Shown: positions 9,793 through 20,121 of the stretch, in pieces
Layout: each line of letters begins with the position of its first letter
Position numbering within the stretch: the stretch's first letter is position 1
Assembly: GCA_900095095.1 (NCBI GenBank)
Contig: FMBT01000643.1
Coordinates: 1-30,280, forward strand
Length of the DNA stretch: 30,280 nucleotides
Reading direction: 5' to 3'
Source: Fragilariopsis cylindrus CCMP1102
Taxonomy: Eukaryota > Bacillariophyta > Bacillariophyceae > Bacillariales > Bacillariaceae
Notes under the pieces: model-generated
What the model saw: only the letters and a program-made list of their open reading frames with translations
Told to the model about the DNA's origin: nothing
Databases searched by the model: none
Made by a program: the position numbers and the translations under genes

Positions 9793-10922
9793 CTAGAAAG
9801 AATTCGCAGGAAGAGCAACATCTGATGGACGTCGGATATTTTTAGAAACAACTATTTATACGAACATTAATAAAAGATGAGGATTATAAAGAAGAATTAA
9901 ATAAGTGGAGGTAAATGTGTAAAGGACGGTGTTAGATTAGATTAGAGTGAAGGAATCATATAATTGAATGGAAATAAGGATAATTTATCTTTTTCTTTCA
10001 ATCATCTTTCTTTTTCTTTCGCGTGACCGTGACGTCGTTGTTTGCGTGTATGTAATGGATTACAGTGTAAAATGCAATATAACTAACTTAATAAACTTAC
10101 ATTCTAATGCAGCTGGTGTTGGTGCTGGTACATTCGCGCCATCACGCCCTACTGATGCAGGAGTTGGTCCTAATACTAAATCACCAAGATTAAAGTTTGG
10201 TGGTATTGTCTCCCGCATACCAGGTGTTGGTGCTAACGCTATAGGTGGTTGTGTTACTACAGATGGTGCAACTGGTGCAACTGGTGCGAATGTTGGTGGT
10301 GTTGTTGGTGGAAATGTTGGAAATAATGTTGGTGGTAACGACGGTGCAGTTGGTGCAGCTGGTACAAATGTTGGTGGAAATGTTGGTGGGAACGTTGGTG
10401 GGAATGTTGGTGGGAATGTTGGTGGGAATGTTGGTTGCTGTGCAACTGGTGTAAATGTTAATGGTAATGTTGGTTTAAAAGGTTTCACCTTGACCTGTAG
10501 GATTTTGTGTTGGTCTTAATGTTGGTTCTGTAGTTGGTCGTAATGTTGGTTGCAATGTTGGTGATCTAGATGGACCAACTGTTGGTTTTGCTGTTGGATT
10601 TTGTGTTGGTTTTCGTGTTGGTGATCTAGATGGACCAGCTGTTGGTTTTGCTGTTGGCTTTTGTGTTGGTTTTCGTGTTGGTGATCTAGATGGACCAGCT
10701 GTTGGTTTTTGCTGTTGGATTTTGTGTTGGTGCACGTGTTGGTGCTCTTGTTGGTGCTCTTGTTGGTGCAAATGTTGGATTTTGTGTGGGTGCTGGTGTG
10801 GGTGCTGGTGTGGGTGCAAATGTTGGACTTTGTGTGGGTGCTGGTGTTTGCGAAACAACAAACAGGTTGTTCGTATTATTCGAGCAACAGAACAATACTA
10901 CTACTGCCAAATTTAACCTCAT
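9793..10922 (-). CDS. Secreted Pro/Thr-repeat protein B, paralogue of A, with two frameshifts
   Basis: Exon 1 runs 10922-10101 and exon 2 9851-9793, split by one intron homologous to the last intron of copy A. The signal (MRLNLAVVVLFCC) and FVVSQ lead into Pro/Thr repeats, including GPSRSPTRKPTQKPT units. A PPTF tract, NLGDLVLGPTPASVGRD and NIRRPSDVALP follow, then a stop, with no acidic tail. The frame is broken twice. One extra base sits in a T5 run at 10706-10710, where the two sister repeat units have T4. Another single-base gain lies near 10475-10488, in the TTTAAAA run. Both act as +1 insertions. This may be a decaying gene, a polymorphic allele or a consensus error. It lacks the first two introns of copy A. 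Confidence 0.65.
10561..10740 (-). repeat. 60-bp tandem repeat in protein B
   Basis: Three units begin GTGATCTAGATGGACCA at exactly 10561, 10621 and 10681. Each codes for 20 residues with GPSRSPT at its core. The third unit carries the extra T that shifts the frame and then diverges toward its end. Confidence 0.85.
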
Positions 10923-12721
10923 TCTTTGTTTTTCTTCTTCTTTCTTCTTTTTTCGTAAACAACAACGTCGTCTTGCTTTTGAATTGTTCTAGAATTGTAA
11001 TCTGTATGACTCTATGAGATAGTCTAATATTGCTGCTTGTTTGTGGTAATATTCATTCGTTTATCTATTCATTCATTCGTTACTTTATTTATTTGCTATT
11101 CATTCGTGTTGTACCAAAATTGGAATACGAATTTCTTTCCTTCACAAGATTTATTTATTTCGCCGACTTGCACTAAGCACGTTATCGTAACGTGATTTAC
11201 AGAAGAATCAATGAAAAATTTGACACAAGAGTAATTACGTTCCACAGTATCTATTTTTATGCCTAAAATGTAGAAATTATGGCGAACGTATGTGCAAGAT
11301 AAGAGCCCATGAACAAAAAACTTCACAATTAATTTCGCGCGAAATAATCAAAAAATACGCTTAAATTAGGACGATGAAACAAAATCGCGCAAAATTAATA
11401 ATTTTGTCGAAGACTGGACAAAATAAGATTTGTCGCTACTTCGTTGTACAAAAATAGGTGTTACAGTGGGCCGTTGATGTCATAAAGAACATGGTCATGT
11501 TCCTTACATCAATGGCTATCAGGTATTACCGGTCTTGCCTTGTACGGGTGGAAGGAAATAGAATCTTTAAAAAAAAAAGCCTGGCGGGTTACGGGCCGCT
11601 AACAGCTGTCTGATATATTTGTGAGATGAATTTGTTACCATTCTTCGTACGAATATAAAAACTGAATCACGCCAATATAAAAACTAAATCATGCCCAAAT
11701 TTCACTGGTATTTGTTAGTCTAGTATATAATAACAACTTTAGCATCAAGTATATACACCTAAAAAGTCATTTTTTTGGAAAAATAAACTATGACATTTAC
11801 AATTGATCTATTTGATGGAGAACTGTCATACTCCTTAGTCTTATAAGTCTACTGGTATCCCACAATGTAGGCTCACACACAGCACACATCAGCTTTTTAT
11901 GAGATATCTTGTTCAGGACACAAAGCAGGGTAGAACTTCCAACAAAATGCCTCTTTTTGGTCAGGGAGAGCTCCTCTGCCTTACCATGTAGGTAATAAAT
12001 AATGGTCCAAAAGTATATGCTGTAGGTGCTACTTCAACACACGCACATATTTATGTAGGTCCTACAATGACTATGTTAGCCATCATAACACACTATGTTG
12101 CTAGTTAAATTCTTGCGGCTATTATTTTTGCTAGAAAGACTTTTTCCAAAAAATAAAGTTGTGGAAACAATTATGTGTTTGATCTCAATATGTCTACCAT
12201 ACAATATTGGTAAACAGGGGCTAACTTTCTTCGTCAAGGGCCAAAAACCAATTTTTACCCTATATTAGCTAAAATCCACTAAAATTTATTTTGCGCAAGG
12301 TGTACCATGTGAACCAGAGGCCCTATTAATGGGGGCTTTAGGTGGATTAGTTTATTGCATGAGCATTTGTATGGATGTTCCTGTCAAAATTGGTGTGGGA
12401 GCATTTTCCAACCAACAGTGACTATTTTAATTACGGTCCTCGATTTGCTGTTTTTGAATGAGATATTTTTTGAAAACAGGGGTGAACTGCATTTTCATCC
12501 AAGATAATAGTGAGTTGGGATGATGATGCTTTTTAATCACAAGTAATATGTCCTAGTGAGGACAGTGAATCAATTCTGTGTTCTAATTTACCTGGTGGTA
12601 TGTGTCAATAAAGATAATGAAGAGCTGTGTTTTGGGCCCTAAAATCTTACTGTATAGTGTGGGATGGTGTGTTTATTTCAAATACAAGCTGTATTAATAT
12701 ATCTTAACAAAAGTAGTATGG
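10923..12721. other. Long non-coding stretch upstream of protein B
   Basis: I see no gene in about 1.8 kb. Up to about 11330 it is the diverged duplicate of the DNA upstream of copy A. From there to about 12690 it is unique-looking AT-rich sequence with no open frame I would support and no recognised repeat. It may contain decayed transposon DNA, but nothing in it proves that. Confidence 0.55.
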
Positions 12722-13100
12722 AGATGGTGGATTAATGTTTCAATGTAGCAGACACCAACCATGGGTTTGTTTTGCAGAGGACAACACCAGACAACCATCC
12801 ACATAGTGTACTAGAACATTGTGTGTGCCTAATTTGCTCTGCAGTTGATGCACGTACACAAATAACCAGATTTTTGACCAGAAAAATAATGAACAACAAC
12901 CTCATTTGAAGAAACAACTTGAATGTACACACGCACACAACATCATAACATAATAATGGATGTGCAAACCTTCATACATAATCCAGTATATATTTTCTTG
13001 TGTCAATACAGGGGCGTATTAATTTATCTTTACAAAAGTAGTATGGAGATGGTTGGTTGGTGTTTCAATGCAGCAGACACCAATCATGGGTATGTTTTGA
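12696..13100. repeat. Pair of about 80-bp direct repeats at the left of the satellite array
   Basis: Segments at about 12696-12770 and 13018-13096 share AAAAGTAGTATGGAGATGG, CAGCAGACACCAA-like and CATGGGT-like blocks, with few differences. They lie about 320 bp apart and suggest a higher-order unit at the left edge of the array. Confidence 0.75.
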
Positions 13101-14574
13101 AATTCATATAGCTGTTGTGGAACAAAACAATAACAACATGATTTTGATCTGAAATGAACAATAAAATATCTCATTTGAAAAATGTTGCAACTGACAAAAC
13201 CAGATGGGTCAGGTGCACTATCATCCGCATAGTGTATTAGAACATTGTGTTTGCCTCCTACAACTTTTCTATTTCTGTGGTTGCAGAATAGGAATCCATT
13301 TTGCTGTTGTGGAAGGCACACAAACAACAAGATCTTCGATCAGAGATGAATCACAAAATATCTCATATGAAAGGGTTGCAGAGGACAATACACCAGATGG
13401 GTCAGGTGCACAAACATCCACATAGTGTAATAGAGCATTGAGATTGCCTCCTACAACTTTTTGTTCATGTGGTTGCGGAAAAACAATTGTTTTGCTAATG
13501 TGATAGGCACACAATAGGCACACAAAAAACAAGATTTTTGATCAAAATGAACAACAAAATATCTCATTTGAAAGGGTTGCAGAAGACAACATCAGATGAG
13601 TCAGGTGCACAAGCATTCACATAGTGTACTAGAACATTGAGTTTGCCTCCTACAACTTTGCTTTTCCTGTGGCTGAGGAATTTGCAGAATTGCACATACA
13701 CAAATAATAACAAGATTTTTGATCAAAATGAACCACTAGGGTTGCAGAGGACAATGCACCAGATGGGTCAGGTGCACAAACATTCACATAGTGTACTAGG
13801 ACATTGTGTTTGCCTCCTACCACTTTCCTGTTCCTGTGGTTAAGGAATAAAATGCATTTCACTTTTGTGGCAGGTATACAAAAAACAAGATTTTGGACCA
13901 GAAATGAACCACAAAATATCTCATATAAGGGTTCCATAGGACAACACCTACCGGGTCAGGTGCACTAAGATCCACACAGTGTACTGGAACATTGTGTTTG
14001 CCTCTTACATCTTTTCTATTTCTGTGGTTGAGGAAAAGAATTCAATTCACCGTTGTTGCACGCATAAAAAATATGATTTTGGACCAGAAATGAAACACAA
14101 AATATCTCATTTGAAAGGGTTGCAGGTGCAATAATATCCACATAGTGTACTAGATCATTGTGTTTGCCTCCTACCACTATTCTATCCCTATGGTTGAGGA
14201 ATAAATTCATAAAATTCATTCCACTTATGTGGCAGGCACATTGAAAAAATATGATTTTGGATCAGAAATAAACTCAAAAAAATCTATTTGAAAGGATTGC
14301 AGACAACAATACTAGATGGGTGTCAACAATGGGTTGGGTGCACTAGCATTCACATAGTGTACCACTAGATTATTGTGTTTGCCACCTACCACTATTCTAT
14401 TCCTGTGGTTGAGAAATAAAATTCATTTCACTTTTGTGGCAGGCACACAAATAACATGATTTTGGATCAGAAATAATGAACAACAAAAATTCTCATTTGA
14501 AATGGTAACAGAGGACAACACCAGATGGGTCGGGTGCACAAACATCTGCATAAACATCTGCATAGTGTACTAGA
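12722..14574. repeat. Degenerate tandem array, monomer about 165-215 bp
   Basis: The block GTGTACTAGAACATTGTGTT, or a close variant, recurs near 12806, 13233, 13427, 13624, 13791, 13979, 14145, 14357 and 14565. Spacings are 166 to 212 bp, except for the first, which is about twice that. Each monomer also has GATGGGTCAGGTGCAC, a GTTTGCCTCCTAC block, a CTGTGGTTG block and AAAATATCTCATTTGAAAGG. The last monomer breaks off at about 14574. The sequence that should follow appears at 16897-16925, so a later insertion splits the array. Confidence 0.88.
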
Positions 14575-16441
14575 CACTTTATACAGGAGCTTTAGAAAGG
14601 AATGGCACACCAACGGAGAATTCTACTATGACTGCCACATCATAGCAGATAACGATACATACAACTATGATCCAGTAGGAAAAGTGAATGCATTACCACC
14701 TGATGCATCACCAACGGATGTAATGGACACTGAAGACGGTTGGAGAGTAGCAAAACACCAACCAATGCAGATCCAGCAACAAAACAAACCACAACATGAG
14801 ACCTTCATGGATTACCTAATGTCACAGGAAGAATATGTAAGACAGTACTACACCGACGTATCATTCTCCAAAACGCCAATCGAAATATATGATATGATCA
14901 AATCACCACGAAAAATGACATTGGCTACAGATGGAGGGGCTATTCCACTCAAGGGTTCACTAGGCTTTGTTGCTGCAGATGAGGATGGAACAATACTGTT
15001 GACTTGCTATGGACAACCAGCAGGGAACGATCCACTATCCTTCCGAGCAGAAATCTGTGCCCTGCTAGCAGCCACAAGATGTGTACAACTGATAACAGAA
15101 TACTATGATACAAAGATACATTGCAAAGAACCAGCAAGATGCAAAATACAGGTCTACACCAACAGCCTAAGCATGATAAAGAAACTGAAAGCATATAATG
15201 AATATCCAACAGCGCATTTAAAAACAGTACTAGATTTGGAATGGGATGTACTGTCAGCACTGAATAGAACACTGAAGAAATTCAGAACAGAACCCAAACT
15301 TAGTTGGGTAAAAATCCACCAAGACGACCTGGTATATGATGAGAAAGAAATGCCACTGGATGCTTACCTGAACTCAGAAGCAGATGAACTAGCAACGATA
15401 GGACTAAAAAGACTACAAGAGAAACCGATTGTACCAATGGATCCTGAATCAAGCATACAATCTCACATAGAAGGAAGGACAATAACACGAGACTTCAAAT
15501 GAACAGTCAGAGAGACAATATTGCTAAAGCCACTAAGAAAATTCTACTGCCACAGATTCAAATGGAGTGACAACATATTCGATAAGATAGATTGGAACAT
15601 ATTCCGACCTGTCTATAAGAAACATCTATCAACAAAAGGAATTCAGTGGATGCACAAATTTTGCATTAAGAAACTGCCTACAGGAGAAAGGGTCCACAAA
15701 CGAGACCACTTCCACGACAAGAGATGCGCATCATGCTTGGATGATGAAGATGATGATCACCTCTTTACATGTACAAAGAGGAAGAGCCAAAGGAAAAACA
15801 TCTTCAAACAGATAACGGTACTAAGAAATACAGTAGATGAAAAGCTGTGTGACATACTACAGGAAGGATTGATGGTTTACTTCAAAGGGGAATGCATGTC
15901 TAACACCATGTTTAGAATAAGAGGAATGGAAGGAATGGGAAGATACAAGAACCTGATAGATGAGCAATCAGTAATAGGATGGGACAATCTGTTAAGAGGA
16001 AAATTTTCAAAGGAATGGCGAATACAACAGAAGGCTTATAAGACAAGACTAAGAATAGTAGATCCAATTGAGTATGATAAAATAAAAAGAAAGAAGAAAA
16101 GAGAACAAGAGCAACAAAATGAAACAAACAAAAACAAGAAGACTGCCAATAACAAAAGCAAAAACAAAACAGAAGAGTTCCATGCATTCTTCCAAGCAAT
16201 AGTCCCAATCATATCGGATATGTGGACAGATAGGTGCATCGACCGCAACACACCAGTACTTGGAGGTAGAATAGTGGCAGAATACAATTCACTTTCCAAG
16301 AAAGTTACCCATCTATATACACTGAGAGAAATGGTACTACCTGAAGATGAAATAAAAATATACGATGAAACCCTCAAATCAAAATTAGATGATACAAACC
16401 AACAACTAAAAAAGTGGATCACCAGATGGAGACCGTCATAG
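14525..16441 (+). pseudogene. 5'-truncated retroelement ORF: RNase H plus zinc-finger-like region, one in-frame TGA
   Basis: The open frame 14525-15502 continues in the same phase from 15503 to 16441 and is split only by a TGA at 15500-15502. The first 17 or so codons come from the satellite; element sequence starts near 14575. Residues 131-295 look like RNase H. Asp136 lies in LATDGG, Glu176 in FRAEICAL and Asp287 in LNSEADELA, with HQDD at 265-268. The usual third acidic residue is Asn213 (YTNS), so catalysis is doubtful. After the TGA come KWSDNIFDKIDW, WMHKFCIKKLPTGERV and a Cys-x2-Cys...His...Cys pattern (CASCLDDEDDDHLFTC), similar to zf-RVT-type tails of non-LTR elements. A Lys-rich stretch lies near 16080-16170. 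No reverse transcriptase or endonuclease is present. Confidence 0.75.
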
Positions 16442-16899
16442 ACCATAGCATGAAAAGAGTGAAAGAACTAGCACACAAGAAAACAGCAAACCGATATGGA
16501 AACACTTCACTGCAAACAAACCAGCAAAAACAACAGTGTCAAGGAAACTAACAAAGCAACTGAAAACAAAGAAATATTCCAATAACCCATTGACAAATGT
16601 GTACACCAGATTAAAGAAGAAGAGATCATCAAGTAGAGTACTCCCAGTAATAAAGAAAATCAAACATAAGGTCAATCACTTGATATCAACACTGTACAAC
16701 AAATTGGGAAAGAAGAGATCAACTAGTAGAGAGCAAACAGAATTGGAGGTAGGGACGCAGATGATTGATGACAGATATGAAGATGAGCCTAAGTAATAAG
16801 TAAATGTAGAATAAGTTTGGCGGTAGATCGTTGACTTTCTGTCTTTCTAAGACCTTAAGGAGCGAAGCTGCAGCTATTAAATAATAAGTTATATATAGA
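14571..16899 (+). mobile_element. 5'-truncated LINE-like insertion inside the satellite array
   Basis: The body, about 14575-16895, sits inside one satellite monomer. The monomer stops after GTACTAGA at 14574 and resumes with AGAACATTTTGTTTGCC at 16897. TAGA at 14571-14574 and again at 16896-16899 may be a 4-bp target duplication. The right end is A/T-rich (AAATAATAAGTTATATA) but not a true poly(A). No terminal inverted repeats or LTRs are seen. Loss of the 5' part with retention of the 3' part is typical of target-primed reverse transcription; calling it a LINE is inference. Confidence 0.65.
16449..16796 (+). CDS. Basic C-terminal segment of the LINE-like element (hypothetical)
   Basis: Open from codon 16449 to the stop at 16796, about 115 codons, in a different phase from the preceding frame and starting just past its stop. 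It has no ATG near its beginning. It is rich in Lys, Arg and Ser, with two related pieces (TRLKKKRSSSR and NKLGKKRSTSR), so it looks like an internally duplicated nucleic-acid-binding tail. It may be the shifted end of the upstream frame. I do not recognise a family. Confidence 0.4.
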   Translation, partial: HEKSERTSTQENSKPIWKHFTANKPAKTTVSRKLTKQLKTKKYSNNPLTNVYTRLKKKRSSSRVLPVIKKIKHKVNHLISTLYNKLGKKRSTSREQTELEVGTQMIDDRYEDEPK

Positions 16900-16925
16900 A
16901 CATTTTGTTTGCCTCCTACCACTTG
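16897..16925. repeat. Right-hand remainder of the split satellite monomer
   Basis: AGAACATTTTGTTTGCCTCC and the following TACCACTT match the part of the satellite monomer missing at 14574. Homology fades after about 16925. Confidence 0.8.
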
Positions 16926-18349
16926 ACTAAAGTAATTCTAATTGGTATCATTTTTATCTCACAAATTCTCCAGTAGAGTTTGGTTATTGGAATATTAAAC
17001 AACTTTGAATAACAAGATGAATAAATTCTCCTTAGGTTCTAGAACCAGCATGGTGCACCAAAATACCACCCAGTCATCCATCCCATACCAATACCCATAG
17101 GGGATGAACCAAGGTTCATGATCCCTCATACTTAACCTTATTCTTGCCTCCAGGAAACAAACATTGCTTTTTTTTTGCCAACATGCCATAGTTTGAAATA
17201 GGAATTGGACCATGGTTTCAACACCCAGATACCTGCCAATTGTGCATATGGTCAGAAAATTTGCCATATTGGTGGTTTGATGGGGTGGGGAACAATAGAA
17301 TAGACATGAAATAACCCAAAATACACACATTGCACAAATATTTGAGATGCTACTGCGCTCATACCAGGTATGCTGAGTCCCAAATAAAATAGCTAGACAT
17401 CAACCTAACTCATTTCATAAAGGTTTTGGATTATATCATTGCATCAGGTAACCATACATACATTTGGGGTGTCACGGGTCAAAATCCACTGCTATTGCCA
17501 AGTGCCCGTGTATATAATCAAGGCCATGATGCACCATCAATATAGACCTAATAACCTTGAAATATTATATGGAGCTCAATATTCTACCTATGGGTACAAG
17601 GTCCAACTATTGCTTATATACCTGGCGCCCCAAAGTCCGGTCCAGATATCCACCCTATGCATATTAAGCTCAGATTATACCATATCTGATTGGGACTTTA
17701 TACATGCTAGGATGGGTTAGAATGCCAGAAAGTGGAGTGGTACAGGTAGCAAGTACCACATGATATGATTTAGTTTTTTTTGCATTATTTAAAATAAAAA
17801 CTAAATAGGTACAGGTCTGTCCTTTGACTAGAAGTTGAGATGTTTTTGATTATTTACTTTTTTTGTGCCTAAAAGTCACATAGTGTTTTTAATTAATTAA
17901 GAAGCTTAGAAAGTTAAAGTGTGTTCAAAAACGCGTAAAGTTAAAGTTTTTTGCCTGTATAGAAGTGTTTTGAATTTTTTTATTTTATGTGGTCCAAAAT
18001 GGTATAGTTAACTAGTAATGTCTAGTTGAAAAAAATGCCCAGAAATTGATTTCCCTATTTGGACCATAATACTGCACTGTAGATAAATTATTTGTAAGAC
18101 GACTTTAACGCGACGCGCGGATCGTGACGCACCCCCGTATTGAAATTATCACCCCTTTATAAGGAGAGTGTACTAGTAGTCCTATTGTTAAGATAATGTA
18201 CGGGAATTGCCGAATGAACTAATTTATTGTTGTCGGTTTGCTTCTTTAATTGCAAAAGAACGATTACTCAGGCATATTTTGTCGTTATCGTCCCCTACAT
18301 TTCAATTTTTTTCTCTTAATCCGTAAGAAATAGCGTTTTGGTATGGTCG
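16926..18349. other. Non-coding stretch between the satellite/LINE region and the cyclophilin-like gene
   Basis: No gene I can support in about 1.4 kb. Open frames at 16995-17330 (-) and 17439-17720 (+) have ordinary length for chance and no recognised content. The part near 18100-18350 is the 3' flank of the cyclophilin-like gene. Confidence 0.55.
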
Positions 18350-19615
18350 TTAATTATTGACAGTAATACCAGCAGCGTTGGTAATACCAGCAGTAGCATC
18401 AGCAACAAGACTAGTAGCATCCACTACTATTATCTCCGCTGCTGATTTTGTGTTGTTGATTTCTTCCACGGATACTTCAGTTACCACAATTCGTCCGATC
18501 GGTTTGAATTGCGCACACGTGGTATTCGGTTCAGAAAAATTACACGCACGTGCAAATGTCGAACCTAATGGTGGTACGTTCATACCTTTCCGATCCGAAA
18601 GATCTTTCCTGGTGGGTATTTTCGTATTCAACATCGTAACGAAATCCATGGAGGATGATGCATCGGATGACTTATCATCATCATTCTTGCCTTCTTCTTT
18701 TTCTTTCGTCATCATGACACGACCGATTACAATCAAATCTTCTTTCTCACTATCTAATGCCGGATTATAGGATGGTGTTATTGTAAATTCAAAGGCACCC
18801 CCATTTCTTTTCATCGATACCGCACCTTTGGTGGATGGTGCCATCCTAATAGTCTGAGTAGGTTTCGATGATGACGATGATGCTGATGATGAGGATAATG
18901 AAAATGTCGGTGGTATCCGTGACGCAAACATCGAATCGACACGTCCAAAATCAAGACGTTTGTCCGGTACTAGCCGCCACAATTGTGATCCCTTGTAACT
19001 CACCGGTACAGATTCCGAATCAATACATTTGAAGGGCAATTCTGCATTTTCATCGATCAGATTATTACCCATAACAGTATTGTCCTCCGTACTATTCTCC
19101 TCCGGTTCCGGTGGACACGATGCTTGTACGGTACCTGCCGCAAGACTCGTAAAGAATTGTGCCTCATCACTACTGTCACCGAATACTTCGATCCGTAATG
19201 GCTTCGAGGGACCACGTGCAATCGATAAATGGAATGTGACGATCGATGTGACAATAACAGGATCATCGTAGTGCTGATGAGCATTATTATCGTCTACTAC
19301 TGTTGCTGCTATTTCTATTTCTTGTGCCCTACAAACTGGTACCGGTGTAGCAGCTGCTGCTGTAAGACCGGCTACTGTTACTACTCCTGCTGTTGCTGTT
19401 GTAGATGCAACATCGACCAAAAAATCACGACGGGTATTACTACGAGTAGTAGCAGCAACCGTCGTCGTCGTCGTCATCATCGGTGGTGGTCGTAATGGTT
19501 GTAATATCGTGTTCGTATGCAGATTGAATGCCGTCGTTATTGCTGTGAACATTATTATCATACAAAGACACAGCAAACACAAGAACGTAGAAAAGATACC
19601 ACCCATCATCGTCAT
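18350..19615 (-). CDS. Cyclophilin-like peptidyl-prolyl isomerase, predicted thylakoid lumen
   Basis: Single exon of 421 residues. The N-terminus reads as three-part targeting. A signal peptide (about 6-28, FSTFLCLLCLCMIIMFTA) is followed by TTAF with Phe30, which fits the diatom plastid motif. Arg62-Arg63 then precedes a hydrophobic stretch (64-90) ending AAAATP, which fits a twin-arginine lumen signal. From about residue 125 the order of strands is cyclophilin-like: VTFHLSIARGPSKPLRIEVFG, FFTSLAAGT, YKGSQLWRLVPDKRLDFGRVD, then KGAVSMKRNGGAFEFTITPS, LIVIGRVM and DFVTMLNTKI. Asp/Ser-rich insertions lengthen the loops. The domain is diverged, so isomerase activity is uncertain. It is divergent from the PUB-UBX gene, and the copia element starts 188 bp upstream. 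Confidence 0.8.
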   Translation of the reverse strand: MTMMGGIFSTFLCLLCLCMIIMFTAITTAFNLHTNTILQPLRPPPMMTTTTTVAATTRSNTRRDFLVDVASTTATAGVVTVAGLTAAAATPVPVCRAQEIEIAATVVDDNNAHQHYDDPVIVTSIVTFHLSIARGPSKPLRIEVFGDSSDEAQFFTSLAAGTVQASCPPEPEENSTEDNTVMGNNLIDENAELPFKCIDSESVPVSYKGSQLWRLVPDKRLDFGRVDSMFASRIPPTFSLSSSSASSSSSKPTQTIRMAPSTKGAVSMKRNGGAFEFTITPSYNPALDSEKEDLIVIGRVMMTKEKEEGKNDDDKSSDASSSMDFVTMLNTKIPTRKDLSDRKGMNVPPLGSTFARACNFSEPNTTCAQFKPIGRIVVTEVSVEEINNTKSAAEIIVVDATSLVADATAGITNAAGITVNN

Positions 19616-19803
19616 TCTTGTTTGATTTTAGTTCTTCTTTTTATTGTGCGTATTATTTTAGAATTTGATGATATCATGAATGTCGAAATTAAATGAAGGA
19701 TAGGATCGAAGTGACGACGATTTAAAAAAATAAAAAATGTAAGTAGGAAGATGGATCGATGAGTCAGTACACACTAGTACTGTAGCTAGTCCTAGTGTAC
19801 AAT
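19616..19803. promoter_or_regulatory. Remaining proximal promoter of the cyclophilin-like gene
   Basis: 188 bp remain between the start codon at 19615 and the copia insertion. An imperfect inverted repeat (GTACACACTAG at 19768-19778, CTAGTGTAC at 19792-19800) abuts the target duplication. No core promoter element is identified. Confidence 0.45.
19799..19803. repeat. Target-site duplication ACAAT, left copy
   Basis: ACAAT immediately left of the left LTR, repeated at 26811-26815 right of the other LTR. Five base pairs is the usual length for Ty1/copia insertions. Confidence 0.92.
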
Positions 19804-20068
19804 TGCTAATAATATACAAAATACAAAGCTTGGTAGTTGGTAAATCGTAAATCTTAAAGTTATGATAGCTAGACTAACTGCACATCTTTCGTCCCAAACC
19901 ATTCAATGGCTAGGATATGCCTCTAATCCAAGTGGTGTCATCTATATCTTGTATAGAAGCTCTTGACCACTCATTCTAAAGAGGTGCGACGTGTCATCTT
20001 ATCCATGTCTGGAATTCCATAATATGACTCGTTTGACTCAATCTATTGCTATACCGTTCCTTCTAGCA
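19804..20068 (-). repeat. 3' LTR of the copia element
   Basis: 265 bp. By eye it matches the LTR at 26546-26810 at every position compared. It is 3' relative to the element's transcription, which runs on the minus strand. Confidence 0.95.
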
Positions 20069-20076
20069 CCCCCCAT
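20069..20076 (-). promoter_or_regulatory. Polypurine tract of the copia element
   Basis: On the minus strand ATGGGGGG abuts the 3' LTR directly. A short G-rich tract at this place primes plus-strand DNA synthesis in LTR elements. Confidence 0.75.
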
Positions 20077-20121
20077 AGGTGTACTAATAGGTTTATACCA
20101 ATCTATATATATATATATCTT

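Noticed and set aside
10440..10500. Short intron of 43-48 bp to explain the second frame break in protein B
   Set aside because: A compatible donor and acceptor exist, but the size is far below the other introns here (146-278 bp). A one-base change in a T run explains it more simply.
9968..10519. Plus-strand Gly/Val-rich open frame of 183 codons
   Set aside because: It is the antisense of Pro/Thr-repeat protein B. The minus strand has the signal peptide, a paralogue and matching splice sites.
12722..14574. CRISPR-like array
   Set aside because: Repeat units are about 190 bp, degenerate and without unique spacers of constant length. The setting is a eukaryotic nuclear genome.
14575..16895. 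DNA transposon with terminal inverted repeats
   Set aside because: The two ends are not complementary and no transposase is present. RNase H and the zinc-finger-like tail point to a retroelement.
17439..17720. Plus-strand open frame of 93 codons
   Set aside because: No domain, signal peptide, or compositional bias expected of a gene. Its length is within chance for this region.
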